Counted from the first letter of the stretch, positions 52,772 to 63,725 are shown. The stretch: 64,000 nucleotides of DNA from Batillaria attramentaria (GCA_018292915.2 JACVVK020000213.1:42501-106500); one strand, 5' to 3'. Notes: generated by a model not told the origin, from the sequence alone. Program-made: numbers and translations.

Positions 52772-55700
52772 TTTACCGCATGCATGAACTAGTATGTCCA
52801 CATAATTATATGTAAACGTGTCGTACCTTTCTTTTTTTCTTTTTTTCATTATTTATTAGAGAGAGAGAGAGAGAGAGAGAATGAAACAAAAAAAAAACCT
52901 CTTTTTTTCCAAAGGTACACGATATGCTATTCAATCTTGTTCCTTTCAACGGCCCATAAACTGAAAAGAAAAAAAATAATGATATAATAAAAATAAGGGT
53001 GGGCTTGTGTGTTGGAGTACTCGAAGGTTCTCTGCCACAACGTCGTCTCTCTCTCTCTTCTTTCTGTCTGTATCAGTGGCATCCGGGAACCCGTGATTTG
53101 CTTGACAAATGACGATGTTTTTTGTTTGTTTTTTGTTTGTTTGTTTGTTTGTTTGTTTGTTTGTTTATTTGTTTGTTTGTTTTTTGCTGCCCCAACTCTT
53201 TTTGCCAGCTCCAGTGGTGTTCCTCCCAGGTCATGGGTGGAATCCACGGAGGGCTCGAAAGCTGGGGGGCAATTTATATTATGCATGATGATGGAGATGA
53301 GAATGATGGTAAGATGATGCCATGGAGGTCCGTGTGGTTTTGGGACTGCGGGACAGGGCCGCATTCCACGCTTCCTGTCATAAATATCCCGGCATACATA
53401 ACATACCAAGGTAAGCCAGACAGGCGGCTCTTCCAAATTTGGCGGGTTCCCGCATGTCTGTTTGGAACGTGGGGAAAGCCGGATGTCCACACGACGAGAA
53501 AGCGATGGTTCCAAACGCCATGGCGAAGGACAGCAAGTCCACTTCTCGATGAACCACAGGAGCCACTGACCTGGGGTCTGTTGCCATGGCAACGACCAGG
53601 ACAATGCAGGCGAGACCGGTGGCCGTCATGGCGCCAACGGCTACTGGCCTGCGGTACAGTGAAAGTCTTTATCAACATATTACGGATTACAATCACCGTG
53701 CCAAGCTTCGTGCCTATCAACTTACTTGCAAGTTCGAAATCTTTCCAAGGTGACGTAATCTACTGACAATACTGCACCAGCATGTTCTGGGATGATCTAG
53801 AAATTTCCACCGAAATGCAGTGGCTTTTCGCGATCTCCACAACAACTGCCTTGTTTACGAATTCAATTACTACATTCAATGCATTCTGTCCGACCTACCA
53901 GAAGTCTTTGGGAGTGCCTGGCCACGTACAGGGGATGAGTATGCCCGCCAAAACCAGCAACCAGACACAGAAGGACAAGTCCTTGTGGAACAGGTGGGCG
54001 ACAACCAGCTGAAGGTTTTGGGATGCCAGCAGCATGAACACAGTGGCCCCTCCGAACATGGCAGAGTTTGCGGCGATGGATATCAACAGTCTGGAAATAG
54101 ACGATTCTTTCTCGTCAATCAAAGGGGACGAGCCTCCAGAATTCAGCCAATCGCGTGCCGCGGTATAATTTTCCCAACACGTGGCATGATCTGGCAAACG
54201 TTCATGCCAGACACTACAAAGAGGAAAGCACGTGTAATTTGATACGACTGAAACGTGGAACTGAAACGTGGAAAGAAAGCAGTAAGGCCATTGACGTCAT
54301 TTGAGGTAAAAGACCATTACCGATTACGCCAATCTCTTTCGTAGTCAGAGGGATGTGTAAGGTTACGAGCAAATAAAAGGGACTGCAGTTCGAGTAGGTG
54401 ATGTTATGCAAGTTGATAGTTTTGCACTTCTTGTTATGTGACGAACATGCATTAATTTTGTGGTTATGTGGTAAGAAACAGAGTGTCATCCGTGATCGGA
54501 GTTTCGATATTGACTAAGGTAGGCTACCACGGGCTACTGTGGTTTCTTCTTTCTTCTTCTGCGTTCCCTGTTCTGGACTCCGCCTCAGATGATTAGGTTT
54601 GTGGTCTTTATATAAGCAGTGGTCTTCAAGAGGTCTGTTTTTCTGCCCCAGAGTTTCTCTGCCAGTGTGGCTCCGTTCGGCCAGTGTTGTGTCCTTGCTT
54701 CTTTGAAGAGGGGGCAGGACTGTAGAATGTGTTCCGGGGTTTGAGGGGCTGTTCCGCACGGACAGTCTGGTGAGTGTGACAGCCCAAGGCGGCACAGGTG
54801 GGCACGCAGTCTGCAGTGTCCAGTTCGTAGTCTGAAGATGGTGGTCTGTTCATAACGCTGGAGCTGTGGCATCTGGTCGTTAGATGAGGGATTGTGTTGC
54901 GCCGTCCAGATTGTCTTGTACTGATGCTTTACCAGAGTCTTGGCTTCTGTGTAGGAGACTGCCTGCTGGGGTTGCTCTTTTCTGCTGCCAGACTTGGCCA
55001 GTCTGTCTGCCTCTTCGTTTCCTGTGAGACCACAGTGAGCAGGGATCCACTGTACGGCAACCTTCATCTGGTGTGAGAGGGCAGCTAGAAGGTGCTGTGT
55101 GTCTCTTTCCAGCTGCTCACTGGGTGACTGCAGGCTTTGGATGACGGATCTGCAGTCAGTTAGGAAGACGACGTGTGTGGGCAGGGGGGATTCTCTACCA
55201 ATGAGCTTGGCAGCTTCTCGGAGAGCATTGACTTCAGCCCTGAAGTTTGTGGATAGTCGTCCAGCAGGCATGGAGCTTGTTGTGGTGCGGCCATCTGGGT
55301 GGCGGATGAGAATCCCGCTTCCTCCATTCCTGACTGCTGAGTCTGCGGACCCGTCAGTATAGGCGTGTGTCCAGACTGACATGTTGTAGTCCCGATCCAG
55401 CATTTCTAGTGAGAGGGATCTAAGCGTGGCTTGTGGCTGGTCGTCCTTGCTGGTCACTCCTGGAACATCTGTAACAAGGAGCACCCCTTCCAGGTTGGTG
55501 TCCCATTCCTCAGCTGCTTGGAGTGGCTCTTGTTCTTCAGGAGTGGATGGCAGGATGTTCATGTGTGTTCTCATCAGCTGTTTGGCCAGGTGGTTGAAGC
55601 TGCCTCTTTTCAGTCGGTTCTTTGTGTGTTCTTGGAGGTGCTGGTGGGCGGGGTGGGTGGCTAGTCTTTTCAGTTTTTCGCTCTGGGTGAGCACTTTCTC

Positions 55701-57478
55701 CTCCCTTCGTAGCTCAAGAGAATGGAGTCCTGTAGTTGTTTCGAGGGTGTGTACGGGTGTTGTTTTCAGCCCGCCTGTGATGATTCGCATGCCTGCGTTC
55801 TGCACCTTGGCCAACCTGCTGGTGTTGCTCTTTGCTGCGGTGGCCCACGCTGCTGCTCCATACTCCATCACAGGGCGTACATTCCCTATGTACACCCTCC
55901 TCAGGATGCTGCTGTTTGCTCCCCACTTAGTGCCAGCCAGTTTCTTCATGAGAGAGAGTCTTTTGGTGGCCCTTTTCTCCATCTCTCTGATGTGGGGGTT
56001 CCATGTCAGTTTCTTGTCCAGTTTGGTTCCAAGGTATGTTGGTGTGTCTTGCTGGGGAATCTGCTGATTGTTGATGGTCAGTCTGAGAGTCTCCTTGGTG
56101 TTAGAAAGAGAGAAGCAGGTGGCTACTGTTTTCTGGCTGTTGATGGTGACGCACCAGTCCGTTGCCCATTTGGAGGTGGTGTTGAGGGCCTCTTGCATTC
56201 TGACTGTGGCAGAGGAGGTGGACTCTGAGGCGTTCCACATTGCGAAGTCGTCAGCATGCAGGTCTCTGGAGATGTGTCTGGACAGACAACTGGAAATGTC
56301 ATTGATGAAGACAACGAAGAGAGTGGGAGAGATCACCCCTCCCTTCTTCTCCTGGAAGGCGTTCTCTATTGACTGTGCCAGGTAGACGAGCTGGTCTTCA
56401 GTACTCCTGTTCTTCCTGAAGGCAGTCTGTTCTTTGGTGATCAGGTTGTTGGATTCCAGGTGCCACATCAGCCTCTTGTTTATCATCCGTTCCGTTCACT
56501 GTGGTTTCTAATGCTGCATCCTCTTTCAGAATGGCGCTGCCCAATCAGATGGAGTAGTTTGGCTGAGATGTCTTCGCTTATAATGAATCGTGATCATTGT
56601 ACCTAACATGATGATAATAATAATAATGAATATTGTATAGGCGCTTTACCCAATTTCATGAATCAGCCCAACACGCACGCTCACGTGAATCACACGCATT
56701 CTCTCACACACTGGACATAAACACATTACAATCACGTGGTGCGAAGGGTCAGTTCAGCTATTGAAATTTCGGAATTTAGAATTGCATTTATTTTTCAAAT
56801 TTGGTGGGCTGAACATTTCCAAAGCTGAGGGGGAGGAAGCCGGAGTACCCGGAGAGAACCCCCGACGATCGGCCCGAATAAACGGTGCCACATACGAGAA
56901 GGAAAAATTCTTTGCCCCGAGTGGGACTCGAACCTCTGACCTCTCACATTGGTGACAAGTCTCTTACCCACTAGACCACCGACCGCCCCTGTAAGCAGAG
57001 AAACAGAACAAAGGACAGTAGGAAGACAAGCTCACACGAACAACATCATAAAATAAGAACAACCATGACTTTCACCTGCCAGGTGTCCCAAAAGTGATCT
57101 CCCCCATAGCCGGGTACGGGTAGCGCACGTGACCCCTCATTTCCGGGTACCTGTCCTGGACTATTGACCAACATCGGCCCAGGATGGTTCCCGTGTAGGC
57201 GCACGCAGCACAGATGAGGGCGATCACCACGATGCCGATCCAACCTGCAGGACAAAGTCATCATGATCAGCGTTCAGACAACTCTCTCTCTCTCTCTCTC
57301 TCTACCCCCCCCCCCCCCCCCCCCCCCCCCGTAATTCCGTCACGTCCCACTTTCAGAAAAAGAGTGTTTTCCCACTTACATGAAACAGGTTACACCGAGT
57401 CACATGTCTGCATCTCGTAGATAAGAAACTGTCCTTTGTGCGCCCCTTTGTTCTCCAAATTAAAAAAAAAGCAAAAAA

Positions 57479-57574
<96 letters not shown>

Positions 57575-60500
57575 TTTTATTAAGGTTACTTTATTCTTAT
57601 CAGTTTGTTTTTATTTTGTTTCTTCGTGTATTTTGTATTCCTTGTTAACTTTGCTTGCGCAGGCTTTTTAATTTTTTATTTTTATTATTGTTGTTGTTGT
57701 TGTAGCAACGACTGATTGAAAATTTACCACTGTTTGGTGAAATCACTTCCATTGGAAAATAAAAATTAATTCGTTCCTTCGGTCGTTCGGTCAGTCGTTC
57801 GTTCGGTCGTACGTTCGGTCGGTCGTTCGGTCGTTCGTTTGTTCGTTCTCACTGACAACTGACCGGTCTTCTCCAGAGCATCAGGTAAAGCCAGAACACC
57901 CGACCCGGCCATCTGTCCAACCATGAAGATTGCGCATGTTAACACTGTCAGACCGTGTTTGTTGTGCCCCATCAAGGTTTGGTCCTCCTGGAAAGGTATA
58001 GATCTAGACTCGTCACAAGCGGCACTTAACTCATCTGACCCAAGTTATGCACACCATACCGGCCCCCGTAGTGTAGTGGTTAGCACTTCGGACCATGGAC
58101 CGGGAGACCCGGGTTCGAATCCCAGCCGAGGCAAGCGGGATTTTTCCTACCTAGGTCGGCTCCTACCCAGAGCGGGTGTGCTATGGGCCCGATGGGGAGG
58201 CTGTTGCCACACAGCCGAGTTTCACCCACTTCACGGGTGCGACTTTGGGGGTGCTTCCCTTAGTATGACACGTCTTATGATGTGGATGATTACACGGCCG
58301 GCACCGCAGGTGCCGTAGTTCCCGGGCCTGGTTAATGCCGGGATATTTATGACAGGAAGCGTGGAATGCGGCCCTGTCCCGCAGTCCCAAACTACATGGA
58401 CCTCCATAGCATCATCTTACTATCATCCTCATCCCCATCATTATGCATAATAAAAATTGTCCCAGCTTCCGAGTCCTCCGAGGGTTCCACCAGAGACATA
58501 CATATGTATGTATGTCTCTGGTTCCACCCATGACCTGGGAGGAACACCACTGGAGCTGGCAACGAGTTGGGGCAGCAGCAAAAACAAAAAAACAAAAAAA
58601 AAGTTATGCACACACATGAATGTGTTTACCTTAGTGATAGTTTTGACAGTTGCATATATTGATGTGGGGGATGCTTGTTGTGTGTTACAGACATTGAAAA
58701 AGAGAGCAGGAGCAGAAGTCTGCTGGTGGGGCCAGTGGACTCGAACCTGTGGAAACAGATGACCATTGCGGGACTACACATAACTCATCTGACCCGAGTG
58801 CAGCCGCAGCAGTTTATTTATATTTTTACCTCCCTTTCAAACATGTCTGCTGTCAGGTTTCCTTGGTAACCCGGTGAATGCGATGTCAAAGTAAAGTACT
58901 GCATCTGAACAAGATTTCCCCTAAATACAAAATTATTTGGTCCAAATGGTGCAAGTTAGTTAGTTAGGGCTTAACGCCGCGTAGGCAGCAAAGACTAATT
59001 CGCGGCTTCCAAATGGTGAAATGTCCCCACGGTCGATCCTGACGTAAGGTAGATTCCGCGTAGAAAGAGTTAAACGGCCTAATTCCATCTTGGCTAAGAC
59101 AGCTTATTTTTTGGAACAGTTTCGCTCGTCAGAGCGCCCTGTACGCGGGTCGGAATACTCTATCTTGATGATTAGTACAGCTCTTAATGCGACACAATGT
59201 ATACACTTTGCGCGGGCGGTTGAACGTTCAACTTCTACGAGCTGTTGTTCAAATTCTACGACTGCTGTTCAAATTCTAGACTGTTGTTAGAACACAGTGT
59301 GGTCGCCGCGTCATCGATAATGCTTCTGTTGGCTTCTGTTGTCATTACAGACGCTGTCGCTGTCCCAGGCGTCTAAGTAAAGCCCGCTCTTAACTGGGCA
59401 CACTGCGCGAAACACACAAGTGCACATCACAGTCGTTGCGCTCGGTGTGTCTACTAACTACAAAACTGAATACAGCTGTGCTCGGTGACAAACCGATTGA
59501 AGATGCGCTGTCCGCCATGTTTGCACGCCGAGTGACGTAGTACAGCCAATCAGAATCTGTTGTGGAAACCACAGTCACAGTTGCGGCTATTTGAAATCCA
59601 GGTTGCTGTGATAATGCCACAGCGGCGGAAACCCCCCAAATCAATCAAAACTGTGGACAGCACAGTGGCGCTGCGCAGTGCCCAGTTAAGAGCCGGCTTT
59701 GTGTGATGATAGATACAGTACCACGAAAACAGCTAACAACGATATCTGAGGATAAACATGGTAGCATCAGCTTAACTCAGTTCCTAGCAAGTAAGTTTGT
59801 GCCCTCACTTTAAAAAAAAAGTCATAATTAATTCAGTATGTCTGCATGGATTTAAACTGGGCTTAGTGGGGGGGGGGGGGGGGCCGGGGTGGCCGAATGA
59901 TAGAGCGTTGGACTTCTAATGCTCGGGTCGTGAGTTCGTATCCTGGCTGGGGCCAAATATTTGTGCTGGCTTTCTCATCGTTGCCACGTCTTTGATATCA
60001 CCCGTACGTGGTGGAAAAGGACGTTAAACCCCCAAAACACTCACTCACTCACTCACACCCCCCCCCCCTCCCCTGGGCTTAGTGGGGGTGTTGCAAAATT
60101 TCAACCCCTAATAGGCCCCCATGACGCCTGCAGGCACATTTCCATGAATCCACTGAATTCGGCTTGTCCGATATATATAGTGGCATCTGAATGTTGCAAG
60201 TGCGTCAGTGTCCAGTACACGAGCCATCAAAGACATTGTGTGTGCACGATGTGTGTCGCACGGTCGGGGGCGACCACCTACATCCCAGCACGGGGCCTAG
60301 TAAACAAACTCGACAGTTTGACCTGACTTAAAATCCTCCAGGTATAGAGCAAACACTACAACATGTACAGTAAACCAACAAATATATCCTGCTGGACCTC
60401 TGGAAACAGCGTACTTGTTGTGCTTACGGACTCAGTTTTGATAAAGTGAATGAAAAAAAAATAAAAATAATAAAATAAAATAAAAAATTAAAAACCCTCC

Positions 60501-60968
60501 ATTTTTTCGACAAACGTACTACATTTGCTTCTACAGTCAAACAACTGCAGTTTCCACATCCACAATATCAGTCTTCAACATTCACATCGCCATTTTGTTC
60601 AAAGCTTTGCGATGCGTGTTCTTAGTGGATGATAGTTTATCGACTTTTAGGGCGTTTCAAGTACACGGGCTGGGGCCATATATTATTTGTGCTGGCCTTT
60701 GTCTCGTTGCCCCGTCTTTGATATCACCCATATGTGGTGGAAAAGGACGTTAAACTCACGCCCCGAGCATTAGAAGTCCAACGCTCTGCCATTCAGCCCC
60801 CCCCCCCCCCCCCCCCCCCCCCCGGCTCCCCACGAGTATTGCAAGATGTGTCCCTGACTGCCAGTTACTAGTCAGGTAGTCGTTGTTATTTACTCATAAA
60901 AGCAGTCTTACCTCGCTGACGGACCTGTCATCAGACGTCTCCATGATGCGTGCACCTTGCATGGTCAT
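50579..60968 (-). CDS. Amino-acid transporter, Aa_trans (AAAP) superfamily, 8 exons, 446 aa
   Basis: Multi-pass permease of the family that includes vesicular GABA/glycine (SLC32) and proton-coupled (SLC36) transporters; substrate unknown. Exons 5' to 3': 60968-60912, 57987-57864, 57244-57076, 54090-53899, 53648-53407, 52537-52331, 51841-51649, 50735-50579. Every junction is GT-AG and in phase, totalling 1341 nt with stop. TM1 holds [16 protein letters not shown], the unwound Gly motif. TM3/4 has [13 protein letters not shown]. Exon 5 carries [16 protein letters not shown], a family hallmark; exon 6 carries [16 protein letters not shown] and [10 protein letters not shown]. It ends [10 protein letters not shown]. 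The start is one of two ATGs (60968 or 60962); the frame stays open upstream, so a longer N-terminus is not excluded. Intron 3 contains an I-like retrotransposon. A tandem paralogue lies upstream. Confidence 0.85.
51126..51302 (+). mobile_element. SINE1, plus orientation, in the transporter's last intron
   Basis: Head GCCGGGGTGGCCGAATAGTA and tail GGACGTTAAACCC followed by (ACCC)n. Faces the minus copy at 51397, forming an inverted pair about 95 bp apart. Confidence 0.8.
51397..51570 (-). mobile_element. SINE1, minus orientation, with 15-bp target duplication
   Basis: Flanked by perfect GACTGACAGGAGTGG at 51382-51396 and 51571-51585. The head ends 79 bp from transporter exon 7. The body is close to the family consensus, so recent. 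Confidence 0.85.
51842..52175 (-). repeat. Degenerate array of the exon-7 splice-acceptor motif (paralogue 1)
   Basis: Read on the minus strand, units of roughly 30 bp repeat GTGTGACGTCAGATTTCAG with changes, at about 52153, 52126, 52088, 52057, 51936, 51904 and finally 51842. The last is the real acceptor (TGACGTCAG then ATTTCAGTG). Each unit also has the CRE-like palindrome TGACGTCA. Confidence 0.8.
52541..52572 (-). repeat. (CT)n microsatellite acting as polypyrimidine tract
   Basis: On the minus strand about 15 CT units run directly into CCAG, the acceptor of transporter exon 6. The paralogue at 63726 has ordinary sequence in this position. Confidence 0.85.
53117..53395 (-). mobile_element. 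SINE2, 5'-truncated, minus orientation
   Basis: The body runs from about 53395 back to GGGGCAGC at about 53190; its A-rich tail has expanded into a (CAAA)n tract (53117-53180). The tRNA-like head is missing. The truncated end lies about 10 bp downstream of the donor of transporter exon 5 (GT at 53406-53405). Confidence 0.75.
54548..56497 (-). mobile_element. I-like (RNase H-bearing) LINE, 5'-truncated
   Basis: The 12-bp duplication ACTGTGGTTTCT flanks the element (54536-54547 and 56498-56509). The 3' end, at the left, is a GAA-type tail. Truncation is inside the reverse transcriptase. It sits in intron 3 of the transporter, in the same orientation as the gene. Confidence 0.85.
54585..56486 (-). 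CDS. Truncated reverse transcriptase with RNase H, I-like LINE
   Basis: 633-residue open frame. It starts in the RT finger region ([27 protein letters not shown]). At residues 48-49 the frame jumps from NAFQEKK straight to GGVISPTLF, so the segment that should hold the first catalytic Asp motif (about 75 residues in relatives) is missing in frame. The second motif survives as HADD (78-80). An RNase H domain at about 370-505 looks intact: [57 protein letters not shown] Cys/His cluster (CPCG then H-x3-SC) closes the protein. It cannot encode a working RT. Confidence 0.85.
   Translation of the reverse strand: MINKRLMWHLESNNLITKEQTAFRKNRSTEDQLVYLAQSIENAFQEKKGGVISPTLFVVFINDISSCLSRHISRDLHADDFAMWNASESTSSATVRMQEALNTTSKWATDWCVTINSQKTVATCFSLSNTKETLRLTINNQQIPQQDTPTYLGTKLDKKLTWNPHIREMEKRATKRLSLMKKLAGTKWGANSSILRRVYIGNVRPVMEYGAAAWATAAKSNTSRLAKVQNAGMRIITGGLKTTPVHTLETTTGLHSLELRREEKVLTQSEKLKRLATHPAHQHLQEHTKNRLKRGSFNHLAKQLMRTHMNILPSTPEEQEPLQAAEEWDTNLEGVLLVTDVPGVTSKDDQPQATLRSLSLEMLDRDYNMSVWTHAYTDGSADSAVRNGGSGILIRHPDGRTTTSSMPAGRLSTNFRAEVNALREAAKLIGRESPLPTHVVFLTDCRSVIQSLQSPSEQLERDTQHLLAALSHQMKVAVQWIPAHCGLTGNEEADRLAKSGSRKEQPQQAVSYTEAKTLVKHQYKTIWTAQHNPSSNDQMPQLQRYEQTTIFRLRTGHCRLRAHLCRLGLSHSPDCPCGTAPQTPEHILQSCPLFKEARTQHWPNGATLAEKLWGRKTDLLKTTAYIKTTNLII
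56627..56990 (-). mobile_element. SINE3, full length, minus orientation
   Basis: The head at the right end has GGTGGTCTAGTGGGTAAGAG and B box AGAGGTTCGAGTCCCACTC. The tail at the left is GGTAAAGCGCC with an (ATT)n end. It is the best-preserved copy of the family in the window. Confidence 0.8.
57290..57850. repeat. Simple-repeat cluster in transporter intron 2
   Basis: (CT)n and poly-C at about 57284-57330, (GT)n then (GA)n at about 57481-57568, and a degenerate TTCG/GTCG array at about 57769-57848 adjoining the donor of exon 2. Confidence 0.85.
58055..58600 (+). mobile_element. SINE2, full length, with a palindromic insertion
   Basis: Same head and body as 32581, flanked by AAGTTATGCACAC at 58042-58054 and 58601-58613. 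A 28-bp palindrome (58492-58519) lies in the body between two copies of GGTTCCACC, and is absent from the other SINE2 copies. Confidence 0.8.
59379..59700. mobile_element. MITE with inverted AAAGCC termini
   Basis: AAAGCCCGCTCTTAACTGGG at 59379 faces its inverse CCCAGTTAAGAGCCGGCTTT ending at 59700; pairing extends into GCGC. 322 bp, no ORF, no clear target duplication. Confidence 0.7.
59883..60042 (+). mobile_element. SINE1, plus orientation
   Basis: Head GCCGGGGTGGCCGAATGATA and tail GGACGTTAAACCCCC, flanked by a G run on the left and (CACT)n on the right. Confidence 0.8.
60665..60833. mobile_element. Chimeric SINE1: plus-strand body fused to minus-strand head
   Basis: GGGCTGGGGCC through GGACGTTAAA (60667-60755) is plus orientation. 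It is joined at once to CTCACGCCCCGAGCATTAG...CCGGCTCCCC (60756-60833), a head in minus orientation. It looks like a collapsed inverted pair. A poly-C run lies inside the head. Confidence 0.7.
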
Positions 60969-61435
60969 CGCCAGGACTTCCTGTTTCGGTGTACATATAC
61001 GCTGATGTAGCCTGATAACGAATTCCACTGGAAATATGACTTGGCCGAGTTTATGCGTTGAACTCTCTAGCTGTTTATGTTGCCAGTCTGTCACGTTCAT
61101 TTGCATTGCACATACCTACACGTGCTGTTGATACAACTTACGAAAGTGAACGCTATTCCAGGTTACGCCTACAACAAAGTGTACGCATGCAGGGCCGGAT
61201 CAAATCGTTTTTGAGGGGGAGTGGGAGAGGGAGGGGGGGGGGACTAAAAACGAAGGGGGGGGGGGGGGGTCGGGTGGGATGTGGGTGGGTGGGATAGACA
61301 CACTCGATCTTTCGCTCAGTGAGGGGTGGGGGGGGGGGGTGGACTTGAGCGCCCACAGTGCATGAAAAGTGTTTATTTTTGCGAATTCCTGTTTTTTGTT
61401 GTTGTTTTTTTTTCTGAGGGGGGGGGGGGGGGGGC

Positions 61436-61740
61436 TCAACCTCGATATGATGTTTACTTTGTCGGGTTGAACCACACATACGGTACAATATGCATGAAAT
61501 TATTCAGGACAAACATTGTAAGTACCAAATACAGCAATTATACCAACGTGTTGCCTGCTGCGGAACATACAACCTTTCGACAGTGGCTTTGAAATGGCTG
61601 ACTTGCATACCTCGGTATGATGTTTACTCTGTTCATGCTGGGTCGTACCATACATACGGTTCAATATACGTGAAATTATTCAGGACTAATATCTAGTTAA
61701 CAGTTACAGCAATCAATAACATGTCGCCCGCTGCAGAATG
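61436..61740 (+). repeat. Diverged tandem duplication, period about 172 bp
   Basis: Units near 61440 and 61612 share CTCGATATGATGTTTAC / CTCGGTATGATGTTTAC, CATACGGT.CAATAT and GAAATTATTCAGGAC. Lies between the two transporter genes, after a G-rich stretch (61200-61440). (ACT)n follows at about 61808-61852. Confidence 0.65.
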
Positions 61741-61817
61741 TACGTTGCAATGTGAGATATTCTAGTTCTATGTGTACTTCTGATTTATGTTTTCCGCATT
61801 TTGTGCTGCTACCACTA

Positions 61818-61852
<35 letters not shown>

Positions 61853-62072
61853 GCAGCTATTTCAACTGCCTCTGCTGCAACAAAATGAACACTGAACATA
61901 TTTGTGTTGTTAAAACATCCAGTTTAATAGCTAATTAATTCCACAATTCCATATATTATCGCATTATCCAAACTGTCACAGATTATGCACAGCAAAACAT
62001 TCACAAAATGTATACATTGCTGATCACGGAAACTTTAAAAACAACAACAACAACAACAACAACAAAACCCAA

Positions 62073-63725
62073 TTATCCGCTGGCCGCAGTCAGGTTGACG
62101 TAACATGGCGGCGTGAAGCTGTTGGGTGACGCAAGAACCTTGATGGCGGAGTAAGTGGAGGCAACTCCGCACACGATTCCAACCAGAATTATCTCCACAT
62201 TGAGAACCTTCTCGTGTAACGGCACTCTCCTGCAAAAGGAAACACAACAGTCTCAAACTACGTAACCACACTGCCTGTGATAGTTTGGAACATGCACGGT
62301 ACGAGTATTAAACGTAAAATGCCTTGGGAGAAGTACACACTCCAAAGTTAACCTGCACGTCAGTTTCGATAATGTTTTGGGTAGGACGTGTGTTGTAAAG
62401 CTGCAGCTGGCATTGTCTGCACACACACAAGCGGGTATGTACCGCTAGGCTGGGTCTCTGTTTCACAAAATAATAATAATAAATCTAGAAAATCAGATCA
62501 CCAAACCAATCAAAAATCGCCATCAGACGAGTAAGGACTTATGATCTATCATAACTTTCTTCTTCTTCTTTTTTTTTTTTTTTTTTGCGTCTATGCATCC
62601 CCGGGACCTTTTTCAGAAGCTGACAATTCTGGTCATGTTAGGTCAATAACATCAGAATCTTTTGTGTTAAAAATACATACACGGCTTCCCACTGATCGCT
62701 CGCAGTTGAAGTAAGCTTGAGGTAGAACACAGGCGGCGCTATGAAGGACAGCAAGGTCAAGAACGAACCTCCGACCAATGAGAGGACAGCTCCAAAGTGA
62801 GGCACGCTCTCCGCCACAAACAGCACCAGTGCACACATCACGGTCCGCGACAGCATACGCTTCACACTGAAATCTGACGTCACACAATAATTGCGTCACG
62901 TAAAATCTGACGTCACACAGTGAGTGGGTCTTCTAAAATCTGACGTCAAACAATAAGCCTGTCTCCTGAAAAGGGGTCCTCTGACATCTGACGTCACACA
63001 ATCACTGGATTTACAGAAATATGACGTCACAAAATAAGTTTGTCATCTGAAATCTGACGACACACAGTTAGTGGGTCAGCTGAGATCTGCATAGGTCACG
63101 CAATAAATAGGTCGTTGGAAATCTAACGCCACAAAAAAACCCAGTTAAAAAACAAAAAAGTAGATCTAACTAGTGACATGATCCCTCAAGATCCATCCAT
63201 AGTCATCTGTCTGAGGAGGCTCCCAGCTTGAGCCAAATATTTGTGCTGGCCTTTTTCTGATTGTTCCGTCTATGGTATCACCCATGCGTGGTGGAAAAAG
63301 GACGTTAAGCTCCCAAACACCCTCCCACCCTGACTCGGGAGGCCTGATTCCTACCTTCACATAGGCTGTTCGGAGCATCATGGGGCGGTGGGAATTTTGA
63401 CTGTGTGTCGACTGGGAATCAAAGGTATCACAACCGTAAGATCCTACCGTGACATTGTCTATGGAGTTTGCAGTATACAAACTAATCCAGCAACAAAAAC
63501 AACGCCACTAAAGCTCACGTCTTTCTATCCCGATGATGTCCTCCACCTCCTGACAGACAGGGTTGATGACGATGATGTAGCTACAGACCAGGTGGCCGGT
63601 GATGAGCAGCTCCACAATGAGAAGCGGTGTGCCGGCACTCACTGTCTGTAGCACGTTCTCCTTCACGTTCTGTCCGTACACGTAATATCCGGTGATGGCC
63701 ACGGGCAGGTACATTGCTGCCATTA
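62073..63725 (-). CDS. Second amino-acid transporter (tandem paralogue), last three exons
   Basis: Exons 63725-63519, 62873-62681 and 62229-62073 correspond one for one to exons 6, 7 and 8 of the gene at 50579, with the same phases. Protein segments are [33 protein letters not shown] and CYVNLTAASG, ending in TAA at 62075-62073. Exon 6 is identical to the first gene over 173 nt, while exon 7 differs at its start (VKRMLSRTVMCA against [12 protein letters not shown]). The upstream exons lie beyond the right edge of the window. No disabling change is seen. Confidence 0.85.
62874..63130 (-). repeat. Degenerate array of the exon-7 splice-acceptor motif (paralogue 2)
   Basis: The same TGACGTCAGATTTCAG-type units as at 51842-52175, at about 63121, 63055, 63022, 62988, 62940 and 62909, with the real acceptor at 62874. 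Spacing is about 30-45 bp and irregular. Confidence 0.8.
63228..63330 (+). mobile_element. SINE1 body fragment
   Basis: CCAAATATTTGTGCTGGCC through GGACGTTAAGC and (ACCC)-type end; the tRNA-like head is absent. Lies between exons 7 and 6 of the second transporter. Confidence 0.65.

Larger units (their letters stand above)
58614..60890. other. Transporter intron 1, no exon seen
   Basis: Contains an AGTTAGTTAGTTAGG element end at about 58955, the MITE at 59379, a fragment of repeat family R at about 59770-59870, SINE1 copies and long G or C runs. No coding sequence supported. Confidence 0.5.

Noticed and set aside
55426..56067. Plus-strand open frame of 213 codons
   Set aside because: Antisense of the I-like retrotransposon ORF.
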